A stretch of 64,000 bases of DNA, from positions 186,001 to 250,000 of the forward strand of contig NZ_RSAA01000026.1 in the NCBI RefSeq assembly GCF_003931915.1, written 5' to 3'. The stretch comes from Saccharopolyspora rhizosphaerae. Its GTDB lineage: Bacteria > Actinomycetota > Actinomycetes > Mycobacteriales > Pseudonocardiaceae. Position numbers and translations under genes: made by a program. Below, in pieces: positions 9,061-21,087 of the stretch. Position 1 is the first letter of the stretch, and each line of letters opens with the position of its first letter. Under the pieces are notes generated by a model. The model worked only from the letters and a program-made list of their open reading frames with translations. It was not told the DNA's origin and searched no databases.

Positions 9061-9699
9061 GTGCGTGTTCTGGTGGTCGACAACTACGACAGCTTCGTCT
9101 ACAACCTCGTGCAGTACCTCGCGCAGCTCGGCGCCGAGTGCGTGGTGCGCCGCAACGACGTGGTCACCGACGACGACGTGGCCGCGGCAGACGGCGTGCT
9201 GCTCAGCCCCGGCCCGGGCACCCCGGACCGCGCGGGCCGGACGATGGAGCTCATCCAGCGCTGCGCCGCCGAGCGCAAACCGGCGTTCGGGGTGTGCCTC
9301 GGGCACCAGGCCATCGGCGCGGTGTGGGGTGGCACCGTGGAGCGCGCGCCCGAGCTGCTGCACGGCAAGATCAGCGAGATCGAGCACTCCGGCACGGGCG
9401 TGTTCGCCGGGTTGCCGCAGCCGTTCATCGCGACGCGGTACCACTCCTTGATCGTCCGCGCGGACACCGTCCCGGACGACTTCGAGGTCACCGCGCGCAC
9501 GGAGTCCGGCATCGTGATGGGCATGCGCCACCGCGAGCTGCCGGTCGAGGGCGTCCAGTTCCACCCCGAGTCGGTGCTCACCGACGGGGGCCACCGGATG
9601 CTCGCCAACTGGATGGCCTCCGCGGGCCACCCGGTCGCCGACCAGCTCGTCGACCAGCTGGAATCCGAGATGCGCGAGGTCGCGGCCGCGGCTCGCTGA
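9061..9699 (+). CDS. pabA: Anthranilate/aminodeoxychorismate synthase glutamine amidotransferase component
   Basis: 212-aa class I glutamine amidotransferase that supplies ammonia to a chorismate-using partner for folate or tryptophan. It begins MRVLVVDNYDSFVYNLVQYL. The oxyanion strand is SPGPGTP, the nucleophile is in GVCLGHQAIG, and the His/Glu pair is in VQFHPESVL. In this neighbourhood the gene is called either trpG or pabA; the sequence alone does not say which partner it serves. GTG start. Confidence 0.93.
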   Translation: MRVLVVDNYDSFVYNLVQYLAQLGAECVVRRNDVVTDDDVAAADGVLLSPGPGTPDRAGRTMELIQRCAAERKPAFGVCLGHQAIGAVWGGTVERAPELLHGKISEIEHSGTGVFAGLPQPFIATRYHSLIVRADTVPDDFEVTARTESGIVMGMRHRELPVEGVQFHPESVLTDGGHRMLANWMASAGHPVADQLVDQLESEMREVAAAAR

Positions 9700-9742
9700 C
9701 CGCAGGTCTCCGGACGCGCTGACCGCAGGTCCTCACGACGCA

Positions 9743-9778
9743 GAGCGGGGCGGTGGCCACTCGGCCGCCGCCCCGCTC
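9743..9778. terminator. Bidirectional terminator between pabA and pknB
   Basis: A 16-bp stem (GAGCGGGGCGGTGGCC with its complement, one G-T pair) and ACTC loop between convergent genes. Upstream there is a 15-bp direct repeat, CGCTGACCGCAGGTC at 9694-9708 and 9717-9731, overlapping the pabA stop. Confidence 0.7.
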
Positions 9779-9791
9779 CGCGTCGGTCAGA

Positions 9792-11749
<1,958 letters not shown>

Positions 11750-11753
<4 letters not shown>

Positions 11754-13159
11754 CGAATCGTCGTTCCGATCCTTGTCAACGATCGTCCCATCTCGCCCGC
11801 GGGCTTTCCGATCATGGGTTCCTGCCGATGCGAAGTTTGTCCCAAACCGTTCGTTGAATCCAGGCTCAGATCAGCCACCGGGCCGGGTCCGGCCATGCCC
11901 AGCTCGAAGCGGCCTACTGCCCAGTAGGTCAGCAGACCGATGGCGACCAGCAAGACTACCGCCAGGAACACGACCACGATCCACATGACGATCCTGGAGT
12001 TGCCGGTCCGCCGGTGAGCATTCCCACCCATGGCACCAGCCACGCCGGTGCCGGTCGGCATGGGCATCGGAGCCTGCTGCGGTGAGACCTGGTGCTGCTG
12101 TCCCGTCTGCGGCTGCCCCGCCTGGTGCTGCCCCGCTTGTTGTTGCACCGCCTGCTGCGCGGGCTGCGGAGTCCCGGGTTGCTGCGGCGGGATGACCCCG
12201 GGCGGGTAGGTGCCGCCCATCGGCGGCGAGCCCGGCACCACCGGGTGCACGCCGGTGCCCGGACCGGGCGCGTTCACCGGCCGCTGCTGCTGCGCGACCA
12301 CCGCTGACGGCGTCGGCAACGGTCGGCCCGCCCGCACCGCGGCGACCGCTGCGGCGAACTCCCCGCCGTCGGCGTAGCGCCGGCGCGGGTCCTTCACCAG
12401 GGTCGCCTCCACCAGCGCCCGCACTCCCGGCGGCACGTCCGGCGGGAGCGGCGGGGCGATCTCGCGGATGTGCATCATGGCGACCGTCACCGCGTTCTCG
12501 GAGAGGAACGGGCGGTGGCCCATCAAGCACTCGTAGCCGACCACCGCCAGCGAGTACACGTCGCTGGCCGGCGTGGCGTCGGAGCCGAGCGCCTGCTCCG
12601 GCGCGATGTAGTGCGCCGTCCCCATCACCATCCCGTTGCGGGTGACCGGTGCCGCGTCGGCCGCCTTCGCGATGCCGAAGTCGGTCAGCTTCACCTTGCC
12701 GTCGGGGGTGATCAGGATGTTGCCGGGCTTGACGTCGCGGTGCACCAGACTGCGTTCGTGCGCAGCCTGCAGCGCCTGCCCCGCCTGCTCCAACATGTCC
12801 ATCACGTGGTCGGTGTTGATCCGTCGTTCCCGGGCGAGGATCGCCGCGAGGGGCTCCCCCTCGACCAGTTCCATCACCAGGTAGGCGGTGTCCTCCGGAC
12901 CGTCCGGGACGGCAGCGGTCTCACCGTAGTCGTGGACCGCCGCGATGCCCGGGTGGTTCAGCGAGGCGGTGGTGCGGGCCTCGGTGCGGAAGCGGTGCAG
13001 GAACTCGGCGTCCCCGCACAGCTCGGCCTTGAGGACCTTCACCGCCACGGTCCGGTCCAGCCGGACGTCCACCGCCTCCCACACCTCGCCCATGCCGCCG
13101 ACCGCGATGCGGCGGCCCAGGCGATAGCGCTCGGCGAGTAACTGGCCGGTGGTGAGCAC
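11750..13159 (-). CDS. pknA: Serine/threonine protein kinase PknA
   Basis: 469 aa. The kinase domain (about 1-270) has [17 protein letters not shown] and [13 protein letters not shown]. It is followed by a long Pro/Gln-rich linker (about 285-375, many QQAGQ and PQQP runs), a transmembrane helix ([21 protein letters not shown]) and a short outer segment without PASTA repeats, the classic PknA layout. It partners PknB in regulating cell shape and division. The GTG start follows pbpA by 3 bp. Confidence 0.97.
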
Positions 13160-13162
13160 GGA

Positions 13163-14617
13163 TCAGCCACCTCCCCGCAGACCGGCCCGGATGACCTCCC
13201 GGCCGATCGGGGCGGCGAGCGAACCGCCGGTGGCCTCCGCGCCCTCGTCGCCACCGTTCTCCACGATCACCGCGACGGCGATCGTCGGGTTCTCGGCAGG
13301 GGCGAAGGCGACGTACCAGCCGTGCGGCTTGTCGCCCGGGTCACCGTGCTGCGCGGTGCCGGTCTTCGAGGCGATGTCGATGCCGGTGATCTTGCCGGAG
13401 CCCTTGGTGTTCTTCTCCGACTGGATCATCATGTCGCGGATCTTGCTCGCGACGTCCGACGAGACGGCCTGGCTGATCTCCTCCGGCTTGAAGCTGTCCA
13501 GCTCCTCCATGTCCGGAGCCCGGGTGGCCTTGACCACCTGCGGGCGCATCACCTTGCCGCCGTTGGCGATCGTCGCGGCCATCATCGCGTTCTGCATCGG
13601 CGTGACGCGGACGTCGCGCTGCCCGATGCCGCTCTGGTACAGCGACGCGGCGTCCGACATCGGACCCATGTCCGACTTGGCCACCCTCATCGGCATCCGC
13701 ACGTCCTGGCCGTAGCCGAAGGACGCGGCGGTCTCCCGCAGCTTGTCCGGGCCGAGCTTGCCCGCGATCTCGGCGAACGCCGTGTTGCAGGAGTGCGCCA
13801 GGGCGGCGGTCAGCGTGCTGCCCGAGCACTTCTTGCCGCCGTAGTTCGGCAGCTGCGTGGACGTCTGCGGCAGCGTGATCGACGCGGCGTCCTGCACCTG
13901 GCTGTTCGGGTTGTACCCGTTCTCCAGCGCGGCCGCCGTCGTGATCAGCTTGAACGTCGAGCCGGGCGGGTAGATCTCGGAGACCGCCCGGTTGGACATC
14001 GGGTCGCCCTCGGCGTTGTTGAGGGCGTTCCACCTCTTGGCGACCTCGTTGTTGTCCGGGCCGGTGAGCTGGTTCGGGTCGTAGGACGGCGCGTTGACCA
14101 TCGCCAGGACCTCGCCCGTCGACGGGTTCAGCGCCACCACGGAACCCTGGTAGCCCTTCTTCGTCAGCTGGTCGTAGGCGACCTGCTGCATCTGCGGGTT
14201 GATGGTCAGCTCGACGCTGCCGCCGCGCGGCGTGTTGCCGGTGATCATGTCCGACAACCGGCCGAACGCCATGCTGTCGTCGGTGCCGTTGAGGATCTTG
14301 TCGTTGGCGCGCTCGACGCCGTTCGACCCGTAGAAGAACGAGTAGAAGCCGGTGACCGGCGCGTACAGCGGACCGTTGGGGTAGGTCCGCTGGAACTTGT
14401 AGCGGTCGTTGTCGATCGGCTTGGAGCTGGCCAGCGACTGGCCGGCCGCGATGATCTGCCCGCGCTCCCGGGAGAACTCCTCCAGCTTGGTGCGCGTGTT
14501 GCGCGAGTCGTCGCTGTACTCGTCGGCCTTGATGACCTGGACGTAGGTCATGTTGCCCATCAGCAGCAGGACCATCGCCATCATGGCCAGCGCCACGCGG
14601 CGCAGCGGCTTGTTCAT
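13163..14617 (-). CDS. pbpA: Penicillin-binding protein PbpA (class B transpeptidase)
   Basis: 484 aa from ATG 14617 (MNKPLRRVALAMM), which overlaps the rodA stop by 4 bp; open frame upstream of this ATG lies inside rodA and is not used. One N-terminal anchor is followed by the PBP dimerisation and transpeptidase domains, with SxxK in PPGSTFKL, SCN in AHSCNTAFA and KTG in SKTGTAQ. It cross-links peptidoglycan with the SEDS protein encoded just upstream. Confidence 0.97.
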   Translation of the reverse strand: MNKPLRRVALAMMAMVLLLMGNMTYVQVIKADEYSDDSRNTRTKLEEFSRERGQIIAAGQSLASSKPIDNDRYKFQRTYPNGPLYAPVTGFYSFFYGSNGVERANDKILNGTDDSMAFGRLSDMITGNTPRGGSVELTINPQMQQVAYDQLTKKGYQGSVVALNPSTGEVLAMVNAPSYDPNQLTGPDNNEVAKRWNALNNAEGDPMSNRAVSEIYPPGSTFKLITTAAALENGYNPNSQVQDAASITLPQTSTQLPNYGGKKCSGSTLTAALAHSCNTAFAEIAGKLGPDKLRETAASFGYGQDVRMPMRVAKSDMGPMSDAASLYQSGIGQRDVRVTPMQNAMMAATIANGGKVMRPQVVKATRAPDMEELDSFKPEEISQAVSSDVASKIRDMMIQSEKNTKGSGKITGIDIASKTGTAQHGDPGDKPHGWYVAFAPAENPTIAVAVIVENGGDEGAEATGGSLAAPIGREVIRAGLRGGG

Positions 14618-16038
14618 CGAGGACGCTCCACCAGTTCCGTATGCGCTTCCGCGATCGGCGCCTGCTTCGGTTTGGGCTTCGACGGGGCCTGCGGGCGGCG
14701 GGCCGCGTCGGACACCCGCAGCAGCAGCGCGATCAGCACGTAGTTGGCGAGCATCGACGAGCCACCGGCCGCCAGGAACGGCGCCGTCAGACCGGTCATC
14801 GGGATCAGGCCGGTCGAACCGCCCGCCACGACGAACAGCTGCAGCGCGATGGTGAACGACAGACCGCCGGCGAACAGCTTGCCGAAGGAGTCGCGCACCG
14901 CCAGCGCGCTGCGCAGGCCGCGCATCATCAGCAGCACGTAGACCAGCAGCAACGCCATCAGCCCGATGAGGCCGAGCTCCTCGCCCAGCGCCGGGATGAT
15001 GAAGTCGCTGAACGACAGCGGGGTGATGTTGGGCCTCCCGCTGCCCAGGCCTGACCCCGGGATGCCGCCGTGCGCCATCCCGAACAGGCCGGTGCGCAGC
15101 TGGTACCCGGGATCCTCGTCGCCGTCGGGCACCACCACCATCGGGTCCAGCCAGGTGTTGACCCGGGCCTGGACGTGCGAGAACAGGTTGAAGGCGATCA
15201 CGGCACCGGCCGCGAACATGCTCAGGCCCAGGCCGACCCACACCGCGCGCTCGGTGGCGATGTAGATCATCACCAGCACGATGCCGAAGAACAGCAGCGA
15301 GGTGCCCAGGTCCTTCTCCAGCACCACGATGAGGATCGACAGGACCCAGGCGACCAGCACCGGGGCCAGGTCACGCGGTCGCGGCCAGTCCACGCCCAGG
15401 AACCGCTTGCCCGCCGTGGTGAACAGCTCGCGCTTGCCCACCAGGAACGAGGCGAAGAAGATCAGCAGCAAGATCTTGGCGAACTCGCTCGGCTGGATCG
15501 AGACGAAGCCCAGGTTGACCCACAGCTTGGCGCCGTTGGCCTCCGAGATGCTCGACGGCAGCAGACCGGGCAGCGCCAGCAGCGCCAGGCCGACGAAGCC
15601 GCAGGTGTACCCGTACTGCGCGAGCGTCCGGTGGTCCTTCACCAGCCACAGCACGAGGATGAACAGCGCCACGCCCGCCGTGGTGAACATGATCTGCTTC
15701 GGCGTGTACGGCGCCCCGGGCACCGGGGCGAGGTCCAGCCTGTGCAGCATCACCAGGCCCACCCCGTTGATCAACGCCACCAGCGGCAGGATCAGCGGGT
15801 CTGCGTAGGGCGCGAAGTAGCGCACGCCGGCGTGCGCGGCACCGTAGAGGACCAGGAACGCGACCCCGTAGAACAGCAGCTCACGGGTGACGGTCTGCTC
15901 CTGCGACACCTCGACCACGACCAGCGCCGCAGTCAGGATGATCGCCGAGAAAACGAGCATGAACAGTTCGGTGCCCCGCCGAGTGTTCACTCGGGGGGCC
16001 CCGTCACCTGCTCCGCTCGTCGTGGCCGGTTCGGACAT
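14614..16038 (-). CDS. rodA: SEDS peptidoglycan glycosyltransferase (RodA/FtsW family)
   Basis: 474-aa polytopic protein with ~10 predicted transmembrane segments and SEDS hallmarks: KPSEFAK-like QPSEFAKILLL, EKDLGTSLLFF, and the conserved loop VPDGDEDPGYQLRTGLFGMAHGG. It polymerises lipid II and works with the adjacent class B PBP; in the pknAB operon this copy is conventionally RodA. The start at 16038 abuts the pstP stop. The C-terminus is Lys/Pro-rich and cytoplasmic. Confidence 0.96.
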   Translation of the reverse strand: MSEPATTSGAGDGAPRVNTRRGTELFMLVFSAIILTAALVVVEVSQEQTVTRELLFYGVAFLVLYGAAHAGVRYFAPYADPLILPLVALINGVGLVMLHRLDLAPVPGAPYTPKQIMFTTAGVALFILVLWLVKDHRTLAQYGYTCGFVGLALLALPGLLPSSISEANGAKLWVNLGFVSIQPSEFAKILLLIFFASFLVGKRELFTTAGKRFLGVDWPRPRDLAPVLVAWVLSILIVVLEKDLGTSLLFFGIVLVMIYIATERAVWVGLGLSMFAAGAVIAFNLFSHVQARVNTWLDPMVVVPDGDEDPGYQLRTGLFGMAHGGIPGSGLGSGRPNITPLSFSDFIIPALGEELGLIGLMALLLVYVLLMMRGLRSALAVRDSFGKLFAGGLSFTIALQLFVVAGGSTGLIPMTGLTAPFLAAGGSSMLANYVLIALLLRVSDAARRPQAPSKPKPKQAPIAEAHTELVERPR

Positions 16039-17511
16039 CTAGCTCACCGTCCGGCAGTTCACGCCAGGTTTCGGCTCCTCCGGCATCAGCGGTGTGGCGT
16101 CGGCCGCGGAGGACTCCGGCGGCAGGGCCTGACCGGGTGTCGGCGCGCCCGGCGTGGGCTGCGCCGGCGGCTGACCCGGCGGAGGTGGTGTCGGCGCACC
16201 CGGGGAGGGGGCGCCCGGAGTGGGCTGGCCCGGCGCGGTCGGCGACGGCGGCACCGTCGGCACCGAGGGCTCGGGGGTCGCGCACTCCGGCAGCAGCGCG
16301 GTCATCCGCAGCCGCCGCATCGCTTCCCGCGCCTCGGTGAGGCCGTTGACCTCGGTGATGCCGTTGCGCACGTCAGGGCGCTGCGCCTCTTGCAGGTCGC
16401 TCAGCTTGATCGGCTGGCAGTCCTTGGCCGAATCCGCCGGGCAGGAGGTCTCCACCTGCCAGTTCAGCGACACGCCCAGGGTCGAGCCCTGGACGCCCTG
16501 GTAGATCACGACCTCATCGGCGCGGTTCACGCCGATGTAGTACTGGTTGAGCACCCACCAACGCCCCACCAGCGCGACAGCCGCTAGCACGATGAGCACG
16601 CCGCAGGCCACCACCAGGGAGGTCAGCCAGCGCTTCTTGCGCGGCTTCTCGGCTGGAGGTGAGGTGGGCTCGAAACGCTTGGGCTGCGGCCGCGGCATGG
16701 TCACCGCGGAAGCGCGCGCCGCCGACGAATCGGGTTGCGGATGCTCATCGCCATTTCCCGCCGCACCCCCCACTATGGGGGCGTCGTCGCCGAACTCGAC
16801 GTCGACGACGTCGGCGATGATCACGGTCACGTTGTCCGGACCGCCACCTTTGAGCGCCAGCTCGATCATCCGGTCCGCGCACTGCTGCGGGTCCGGGATG
16901 CGCAGGGCCTCCGCCATCGTCTCCGTGCTCACGGGGCCGGTCAGGCCGTCCGAGCAGAGCAGGTAGCGGTCGCCCGCGCGAGCTTCGCGGATCGCCAGGC
17001 TCGGTTCCACCTCGTGGCCGGTCAACGCGTGCAGCAGCAGCGAGCGCTGCGGGTGGTTGGCGGCCTCCTCCTCGGTGATCCGGCCTTCGTCGATCAGCGA
17101 CTGCACGAAGGTGTCGTCGTGGGTTATCTGGGTCAGCTCGCCGTCGCGGACCAGGTAGGCGCGGGAGTCACCGATGTGCACCAGACCCAGCTTGCTGCCT
17201 GCGAACAGCACAGCCGTGAGCGTGGTGCCCATCCCGTCCAGTTCCGGGTCGTTGGCCACCAGCTCGGCGATCGCGCTGTTGCCGTCCAGCACCGCACCGC
17301 GGAGCTGTCCGAGCAGGTCGTCACCCGGTTCGTCGTCGTCCAGCGGCGCCAACGCCGCGATGACGACCTTGCTGGCGACCTCACCGGCGGCATGTCCACC
17401 CATGCCGTCCGCGAGGGCGAGTAGTCGTGGGCCGGCATAGACCGAGTCCTGGTTGTTGGAGCGCACCAGGCCGCGGTCGCTGCGGGCTGCGTAGTGAAGG
17501 ACGAGGGTCAT
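16039..17511 (-). CDS. pstP: PP2C-family Ser/Thr phosphatase PstP
   Basis: 490 aa. The PP2C domain (about 1-235) shows the metal-binding motifs SDRGLVRSNNQDS, LLALADGMGGHAAGE, GDSRAYL and LCSDGLTG. A transmembrane helix (about 290-312) and an outer domain follow, then a Pro-rich tail (PTPGAPSPGAP repeats). It reverses phosphorylation by PknA and PknB. The ATG overlaps the fhaB TGA by 4 bp. Confidence 0.97.
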   Translation of the reverse strand: MTLVLHYAARSDRGLVRSNNQDSVYAGPRLLALADGMGGHAAGEVASKVVIAALAPLDDDEPGDDLLGQLRGAVLDGNSAIAELVANDPELDGMGTTLTAVLFAGSKLGLVHIGDSRAYLVRDGELTQITHDDTFVQSLIDEGRITEEEAANHPQRSLLLHALTGHEVEPSLAIREARAGDRYLLCSDGLTGPVSTETMAEALRIPDPQQCADRMIELALKGGGPDNVTVIIADVVDVEFGDDAPIVGGAAGNGDEHPQPDSSAARASAVTMPRPQPKRFEPTSPPAEKPRKKRWLTSLVVACGVLIVLAAVALVGRWWVLNQYYIGVNRADEVVIYQGVQGSTLGVSLNWQVETSCPADSAKDCQPIKLSDLQEAQRPDVRNGITEVNGLTEAREAMRRLRMTALLPECATPEPSVPTVPPSPTAPGQPTPGAPSPGAPTPPPPGQPPAQPTPGAPTPGQALPPESSAADATPLMPEEPKPGVNCRTVS

Positions 17512-17969
17512 GAGCGCAGCTCGATCACCGTCTTGCCGATTCTGATCGGAACGCCGAGCGGGACCTTGGTCGGTCCCGTGACCTTCGCCCGATCGAGGTA
17601 TGTGCCGTTAGTGGAGCCTAGATCCTCCACGTACCAGTCGGAGCCGCGGAGCGACAGCCGAGCGTGCCGGGTCGACGCGTAGTCGTCGTCCAGCACCAAC
17701 GTGGAGTCGTCGGCTCGGCCGATCAGGATCGGCCGGCCGTCCAGGGAAATGCGCGTGCCGGCGAGAGCGCCGTGCGTCACCACCATCTGGCGGGGCACCT
17801 TGCTCTTGCCCCGGGCTTTGCCCGGGGCCCGACTCGCACCTGGCATCGGGACGCGCATCCCCGACGCGGAGTAGAGGTCTGAACGAACCACGCGAAGCGC
17901 AGCCAGCACGAACAACCAGAGCAGGGCGAGGAACCCTGCTCTGGTCAGCTGAATCATCAGCTCCGGCAC
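17508..17969 (-). CDS. fhaB: FHA-domain protein FhaB (FipA)
   Basis: 153 aa: an N-terminal transmembrane helix (about 5-28), a short basic linker, then one forkhead-associated phosphothreonine-binding domain ([35 protein letters not shown]). It reads PknA/PknB phosphorylation and in mycobacteria links it to FtsZ and FtsQ. The GTG start lies 45 bp after fhaA. Confidence 0.95.
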   Translation of the reverse strand: MPELMIQLTRAGFLALLWLFVLAALRVVRSDLYSASGMRVPMPGASRAPGKARGKSKVPRQMVVTHGALAGTRISLDGRPILIGRADDSTLVLDDDYASTRHARLSLRGSDWYVEDLGSTNGTYLDRAKVTGPTKVPLGVPIRIGKTVIELRS

Positions 17970-18014
17970 TTGTTGTGAACGCTCCTACTCGTTTCGGGGA
18001 CCGGTGCTCCGCAC

Positions 18015-19334
18015 TCAGCCCTGCTGGGCGCGGAAGACCAGGGACGAATGCCCAACCCTGATCACGTCACCGTCTGCCAACTGCCAAGTCTGCACCGGAG
18101 TGCCGTTCACCGTGGTGCCGTTTGTCGAACCGAGATCAGCCAGCATCGCGCTCTGACCATCCCAGGTGATCTCGATGTGCTTGCGCGAGACCCCCGTGTC
18201 GGGAAGCCGGAACTGGCCTTCCTGGCCGCGGCCGATGATGTTCGAGCCGTGCTGCAGCGTGTACGAGCGGTTCGAGCCGTCGTCCAGGTGCAGCGTGGCG
18301 GTCATCTGACCACGCGGACCGCCGGCCGGGTAACCGCCAGGAGCGCTCTGCGGGTAGCCACCGCCAGGCTGGCCGTAGCCCTGGTCCGGGAAACCGCCCG
18401 GTGCGCTCTGCGGGTAGGCGCCACCCGGCTGCGCGTAGCCCTGGTCGAAGCCGGGCTGCGAGGGCTGGCCGTAGCCGGGGTCGAAGCCCTGCGGCGGCTG
18501 CCCGTAGCCCTGGTCGTAACCGGGCTGCGGCGGCTGACCGTAGCCCTGGTCGTACCCGGGCTGCGGGGGCTGCGCGTAGCCCTGGTCGTAACCGGGCTGC
18601 GGGGGCTGGCCGTAGCCGGGGTCGAAGCCCTGCGGCGGCTGCCCGTAGCCCTGGTCGTAACCGGGCTGCGGCGGCTGACCGTAGCCCTGGTCGTACCCGG
18701 GCTGCTGGCCGTAACCCTGGTCGTAACCGGGCTGCGGCGGCTGGCCGTAGCCACCCTGCTGGTCGTAGCCCGGCTGGCCGTAAGCCTGCTGGTCGTATCC
18801 GGGCTGGCCGTAGCCGTAGTTGGGGTCCTGGCCTTGGCCGTATCCCTGGTCGTAGCCGTACTGCCCCTGCTGGTTGTACGGATCTCCCTGGGGGTAGTGG
18901 CCTGGTGGCTGGCTCATGGGTCGGTCTCCTGCGGTACGCGGTTGTGCCGGCCGTCGTGTCACGTCGGGGTCGACGGTCGAGCTGATTCGAAACTGTCCCG
19001 TGTGCAGCGTCTCAGAGCGCTCCAGGGAGACTACGACGTCACCATATGTGTCCCACCCCTGCTCGGTGAGGTGCTCCTGAACGCAATCGGCGAGGAGGTC
19101 GGTCACCCGGGCCTCATCACCGGTGAGCCGATCGTGGTCCGACGGGCTCAGTTGCACAACGTAGTGGTTACAAGCGAGCAACCGACCACCGGCAAGCTCC
19201 CGGACCATCAGCTCGGCATCTCGCTGCAAGGCCTGGGCGACTTCCTGCGGAACTACGTTCCCGCCGAACACGCGCGCAAAGCCATTACCGACGATGCCTT
19301 CGATCCGGCGCTCAAAGCGCTGCACGAGGCCCAC
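18015..19334 (-). CDS. fhaA: FhaA: DUF3662 plus FHA domain protein with Gly/Tyr/Gln repeats
   Basis: 439 aa from GTG 19334 ([19 protein letters not shown]), chosen for GGAGGG 8 nt upstream and agreement with the FhaA family; the frame is open further upstream but the tRNA-Leu gene lies there. Order: DUF3662 domain (about 1-120), a ~200-residue linker of [12 protein letters not shown]-type repeats, then a C-terminal FHA domain ([36 protein letters not shown]). FhaA reads PknB phosphorylation and in mycobacteria binds the flippase MviN. It is the first gene of the seven-gene operon. Confidence 0.95.
   Translation of the reverse strand: MGLVQRFERRIEGIVGNGFARVFGGNVVPQEVAQALQRDAELMVRELAGGRLLACNHYVVQLSPSDHDRLTGDEARVTDLLADCVQEHLTEQGWDTYGDVVVSLERSETLHTGQFRISSTVDPDVTRRPAQPRTAGDRPMSQPPGHYPQGDPYNQQGQYGYDQGYGQGQDPNYGYGQPGYDQQAYGQPGYDQQGGYGQPPQPGYDQGYGQQPGYDQGYGQPPQPGYDQGYGQPPQGFDPGYGQPPQPGYDQGYAQPPQPGYDQGYGQPPQPGYDQGYGQPPQGFDPGYGQPSQPGFDQGYAQPGGAYPQSAPGGFPDQGYGQPGGGYPQSAPGGYPAGGPRGQMTATLHLDDGSNRSYTLQHGSNIIGRGQEGQFRLPDTGVSRKHIEITWDGQSAMLADLGSTNGTTVNGTPVQTWQLADGDVIRVGHSSLVFRAQQG
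18462..18705 (-). repeat. Tandem coding repeat inside fhaA
   Basis: A 103-bp segment at 18462-18564 recurs without a mismatch at 18603-18705 (period 141 bp, 47 codons), within a wider run of 33-36-bp units encoding [12 protein letters not shown]-like blocks. It is a likely site of length variation by recombination or slippage. Confidence 0.85.
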
Positions 19335-19551
19335 GGCAATATCCCTCCACGCGTACGACTTCTGCTGACCATCGTATCTGGGCCAACGGCCCGCGACACC
19401 GCCCAGTTCCCAAGTTCCCGGCCCCCCTGCGCAGACCCCTACCGGAGCCGTGCTAATGTTCTTCTCGCCAACAGGGCAGCAGGGGAAAGCGAAAGCCGAC
19501 CCCCGGTGTCCAGCGGTGAAAAGCGGCAAGCTAAGCTTCTCATCGTGCCAC

Positions 19552-19634
19552 GGGCGAGTGGCGGAATGGCAGACGCGCACGGTTCAGGTCCGTGTGTCCG
19601 GAAGGACGTGAGGGTTCAACTCCCTCCTCGCCCA
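19552..19634 (+). tRNA. tRNA-Leu (CAG anticodon)
   Basis: An 83-nt class II tRNA: acceptor GGGCGAG/CTCGCCC, anticodon stem CACGG/CCGTG with loop TTCAGGT (CAG at 19585-19587), a long variable arm, and T-arm GAGGGTTCAACTCCCTC. The discriminator is A. It is divergent from the fhaA operon. Confidence 0.97.
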
Positions 19635-19638
19635 CTTC

Positions 19639-19673
19639 GAAGGCCCCACCGGCATCGCGCCGGTGGGGCCTTC
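19639..19673 (+). terminator. Terminator after tRNA-Leu
   Basis: A perfect 15-bp stem (GAAGGCCCCACCGGC with its complement) around ATCGC, 4 bp after the tRNA, followed by TTCG. Beyond it, 19674-19956 contains no gene that I can support. Confidence 0.85.
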
Positions 19674-19956
19674 TTCGTCGTCGGGGCCCGACTGGAATCC
19701 GCTGCCCGTTCTTGCTGGTCATCCCGTGCATTCTGCGATGTGCCGCTCCTTCCGGAAGCCTCGCCGGGCCGTTCGCACTCGGATGGACCGCCTCCTCTTC
19801 CGCCCGCTCCCTTGTCCTCGGTGCCATGTGCGGTTTGTCATGGATCGGGGAGTTCAGCGTTGAGCGAAATCATCTCGTGATCTTCCTTGGTGTTCCGCAG
19901 GTCTTGTGCTGGGGTGGGGGTGTCCGGCTGGGGGGTGTGGGCTCGGAGGTGGCCTG

Positions 19957-20745
19957 GTGGCGGGTAACAGTCGGGATCCCGGGCGGTCGGTGACCGCGCG
20001 TGCGTTGAGCGTGCTGACCGCTTTCGACGCGGAGCACTCCCGCTTGACCTTGACCGCGATCGCCCAGCGGGCGGACATCCCGCTGGCGACCGCGCACCGG
20101 CTGGTGCGGGAGCTGGAGCTGTGGGGTGCGCTGCAGCGCGACTCCGACGGGCGGTACGTCGTCGGACTGCGCCTGTGGGAGATCGGCCTGCTGGCGCCGG
20201 TGAACGGGCGGCTGCGCGAGGCCGCGCTGCCCTACATGCAGGAGCTGTGCGAGACGACCCACGACAACGTGCACCTGGCCGTGCGGGACGGGCTCGACGC
20301 GCTGTACGTGGAGAAGCTCACCACGCCGCGGGCCGTGCCGATCGTCTCCCGCACCGGCGGGCGGTTACCGCTGCACGCGACCGGGGTCGGCAAGGTGCTG
20401 CTCGCGCACGCGCCCGCCACCGTGCTGCACTCCTGCTGCGAGCGCGGGCTGAGTCGGCACACCGCCTACACCACCACCGAGCCCGGTCGGCTCGGGCGCG
20501 AGCTCCAGGGCGTGCGCAGCCGCGGGTACGCCTCGGCCAACGAGGAGATGACGCTCGGGAACTGCTCGGTGGCGGTGCCCGTCCACGACCCCTCCGGGGC
20601 GGTCGTCGCGGCGCTCGGCGTCGTGGCCCACAGCGTCCGCGCGGACGTCACCCGGCTCGTCCGCGCGCTGCTGCCGGCGTCCGACGGCATCCGGCAGCGG
20701 CTCGCCGGCGGCGAACGGGCCAACATCGACGCGCTTCACCGGTGA
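19957..20745 (+). CDS. IclR family transcriptional regulator
   Basis: 262 aa. The start chosen is GTG 19957 with GGAGG 7 nt upstream; the frame is open further left but that region is Gly-rich and non-conserved. The N-terminal winged helix (SVTARALSVLTAFDAEHSRLTLTAIAQRADIP...) is followed by the IclR effector domain with LPLHATGVGKVLLAHAP and a C-terminal GNCSVAVPVHDPSG. It probably represses or activates a catabolic gene set in response to a small carboxylate, but no obvious target is adjacent, so the regulon is unknown. Confidence 0.9.
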   Translation: MAGNSRDPGRSVTARALSVLTAFDAEHSRLTLTAIAQRADIPLATAHRLVRELELWGALQRDSDGRYVVGLRLWEIGLLAPVNGRLREAALPYMQELCETTHDNVHLAVRDGLDALYVEKLTTPRAVPIVSRTGGRLPLHATGVGKVLLAHAPATVLHSCCERGLSRHTAYTTTEPGRLGRELQGVRSRGYASANEEMTLGNCSVAVPVHDPSGAVVAALGVVAHSVRADVTRLVRALLPASDGIRQRLAGGERANIDALHR

Positions 20746-20786
20746 ATAATCTTCGTCTCCCTGGCTGAATAATCGTGCGGATGTAC

Positions 20787-20815
20787 ATCTGTGCAGGTCG
20801 CAGACCGGCACAGAT
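20787..20815. promoter_or_regulatory. Inverted repeat downstream of the IclR gene
   Basis: ATCTGTGC (20787-20794) and GCACAGAT (20808-20815) form an 8-bp perfect inverted repeat with a 13-nt spacer. TGAATAATC occurs twice just before it. It may be an operator or weak terminator; the remaining 20746-21087 gap holds nothing else I can support. Confidence 0.4.
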
Positions 20816-21087
20816 ATCACGCGCCGATCACCCCGGCCGCGATTGACGGGTGGATGACGTTGTCGTGCGGGTGTCGGGCAGCGATCACCTGTTTGGCCGC
20901 ATCGCTGGGCTGAAGCCCTCATGTCATTCGTCGACCGGTCACCGACAGCTGCCCGCCGCCGATCGCAGCGACCCCCGATGAGCAGCGCAGGAACGCCTTG
21001 GAGCTGTTTTAGTCAACAGGGCCGCCGCACCGGTGGCGAGCAAGTTGACGACGTGGCGCGCACGAAAGCCGAGGGAGGCGGAAAGCT

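Noticed and set aside
18300-18900. Possible CRISPR-like array
   Set aside because: The periodic units keep the reading frame of FhaA and have no unique spacers.
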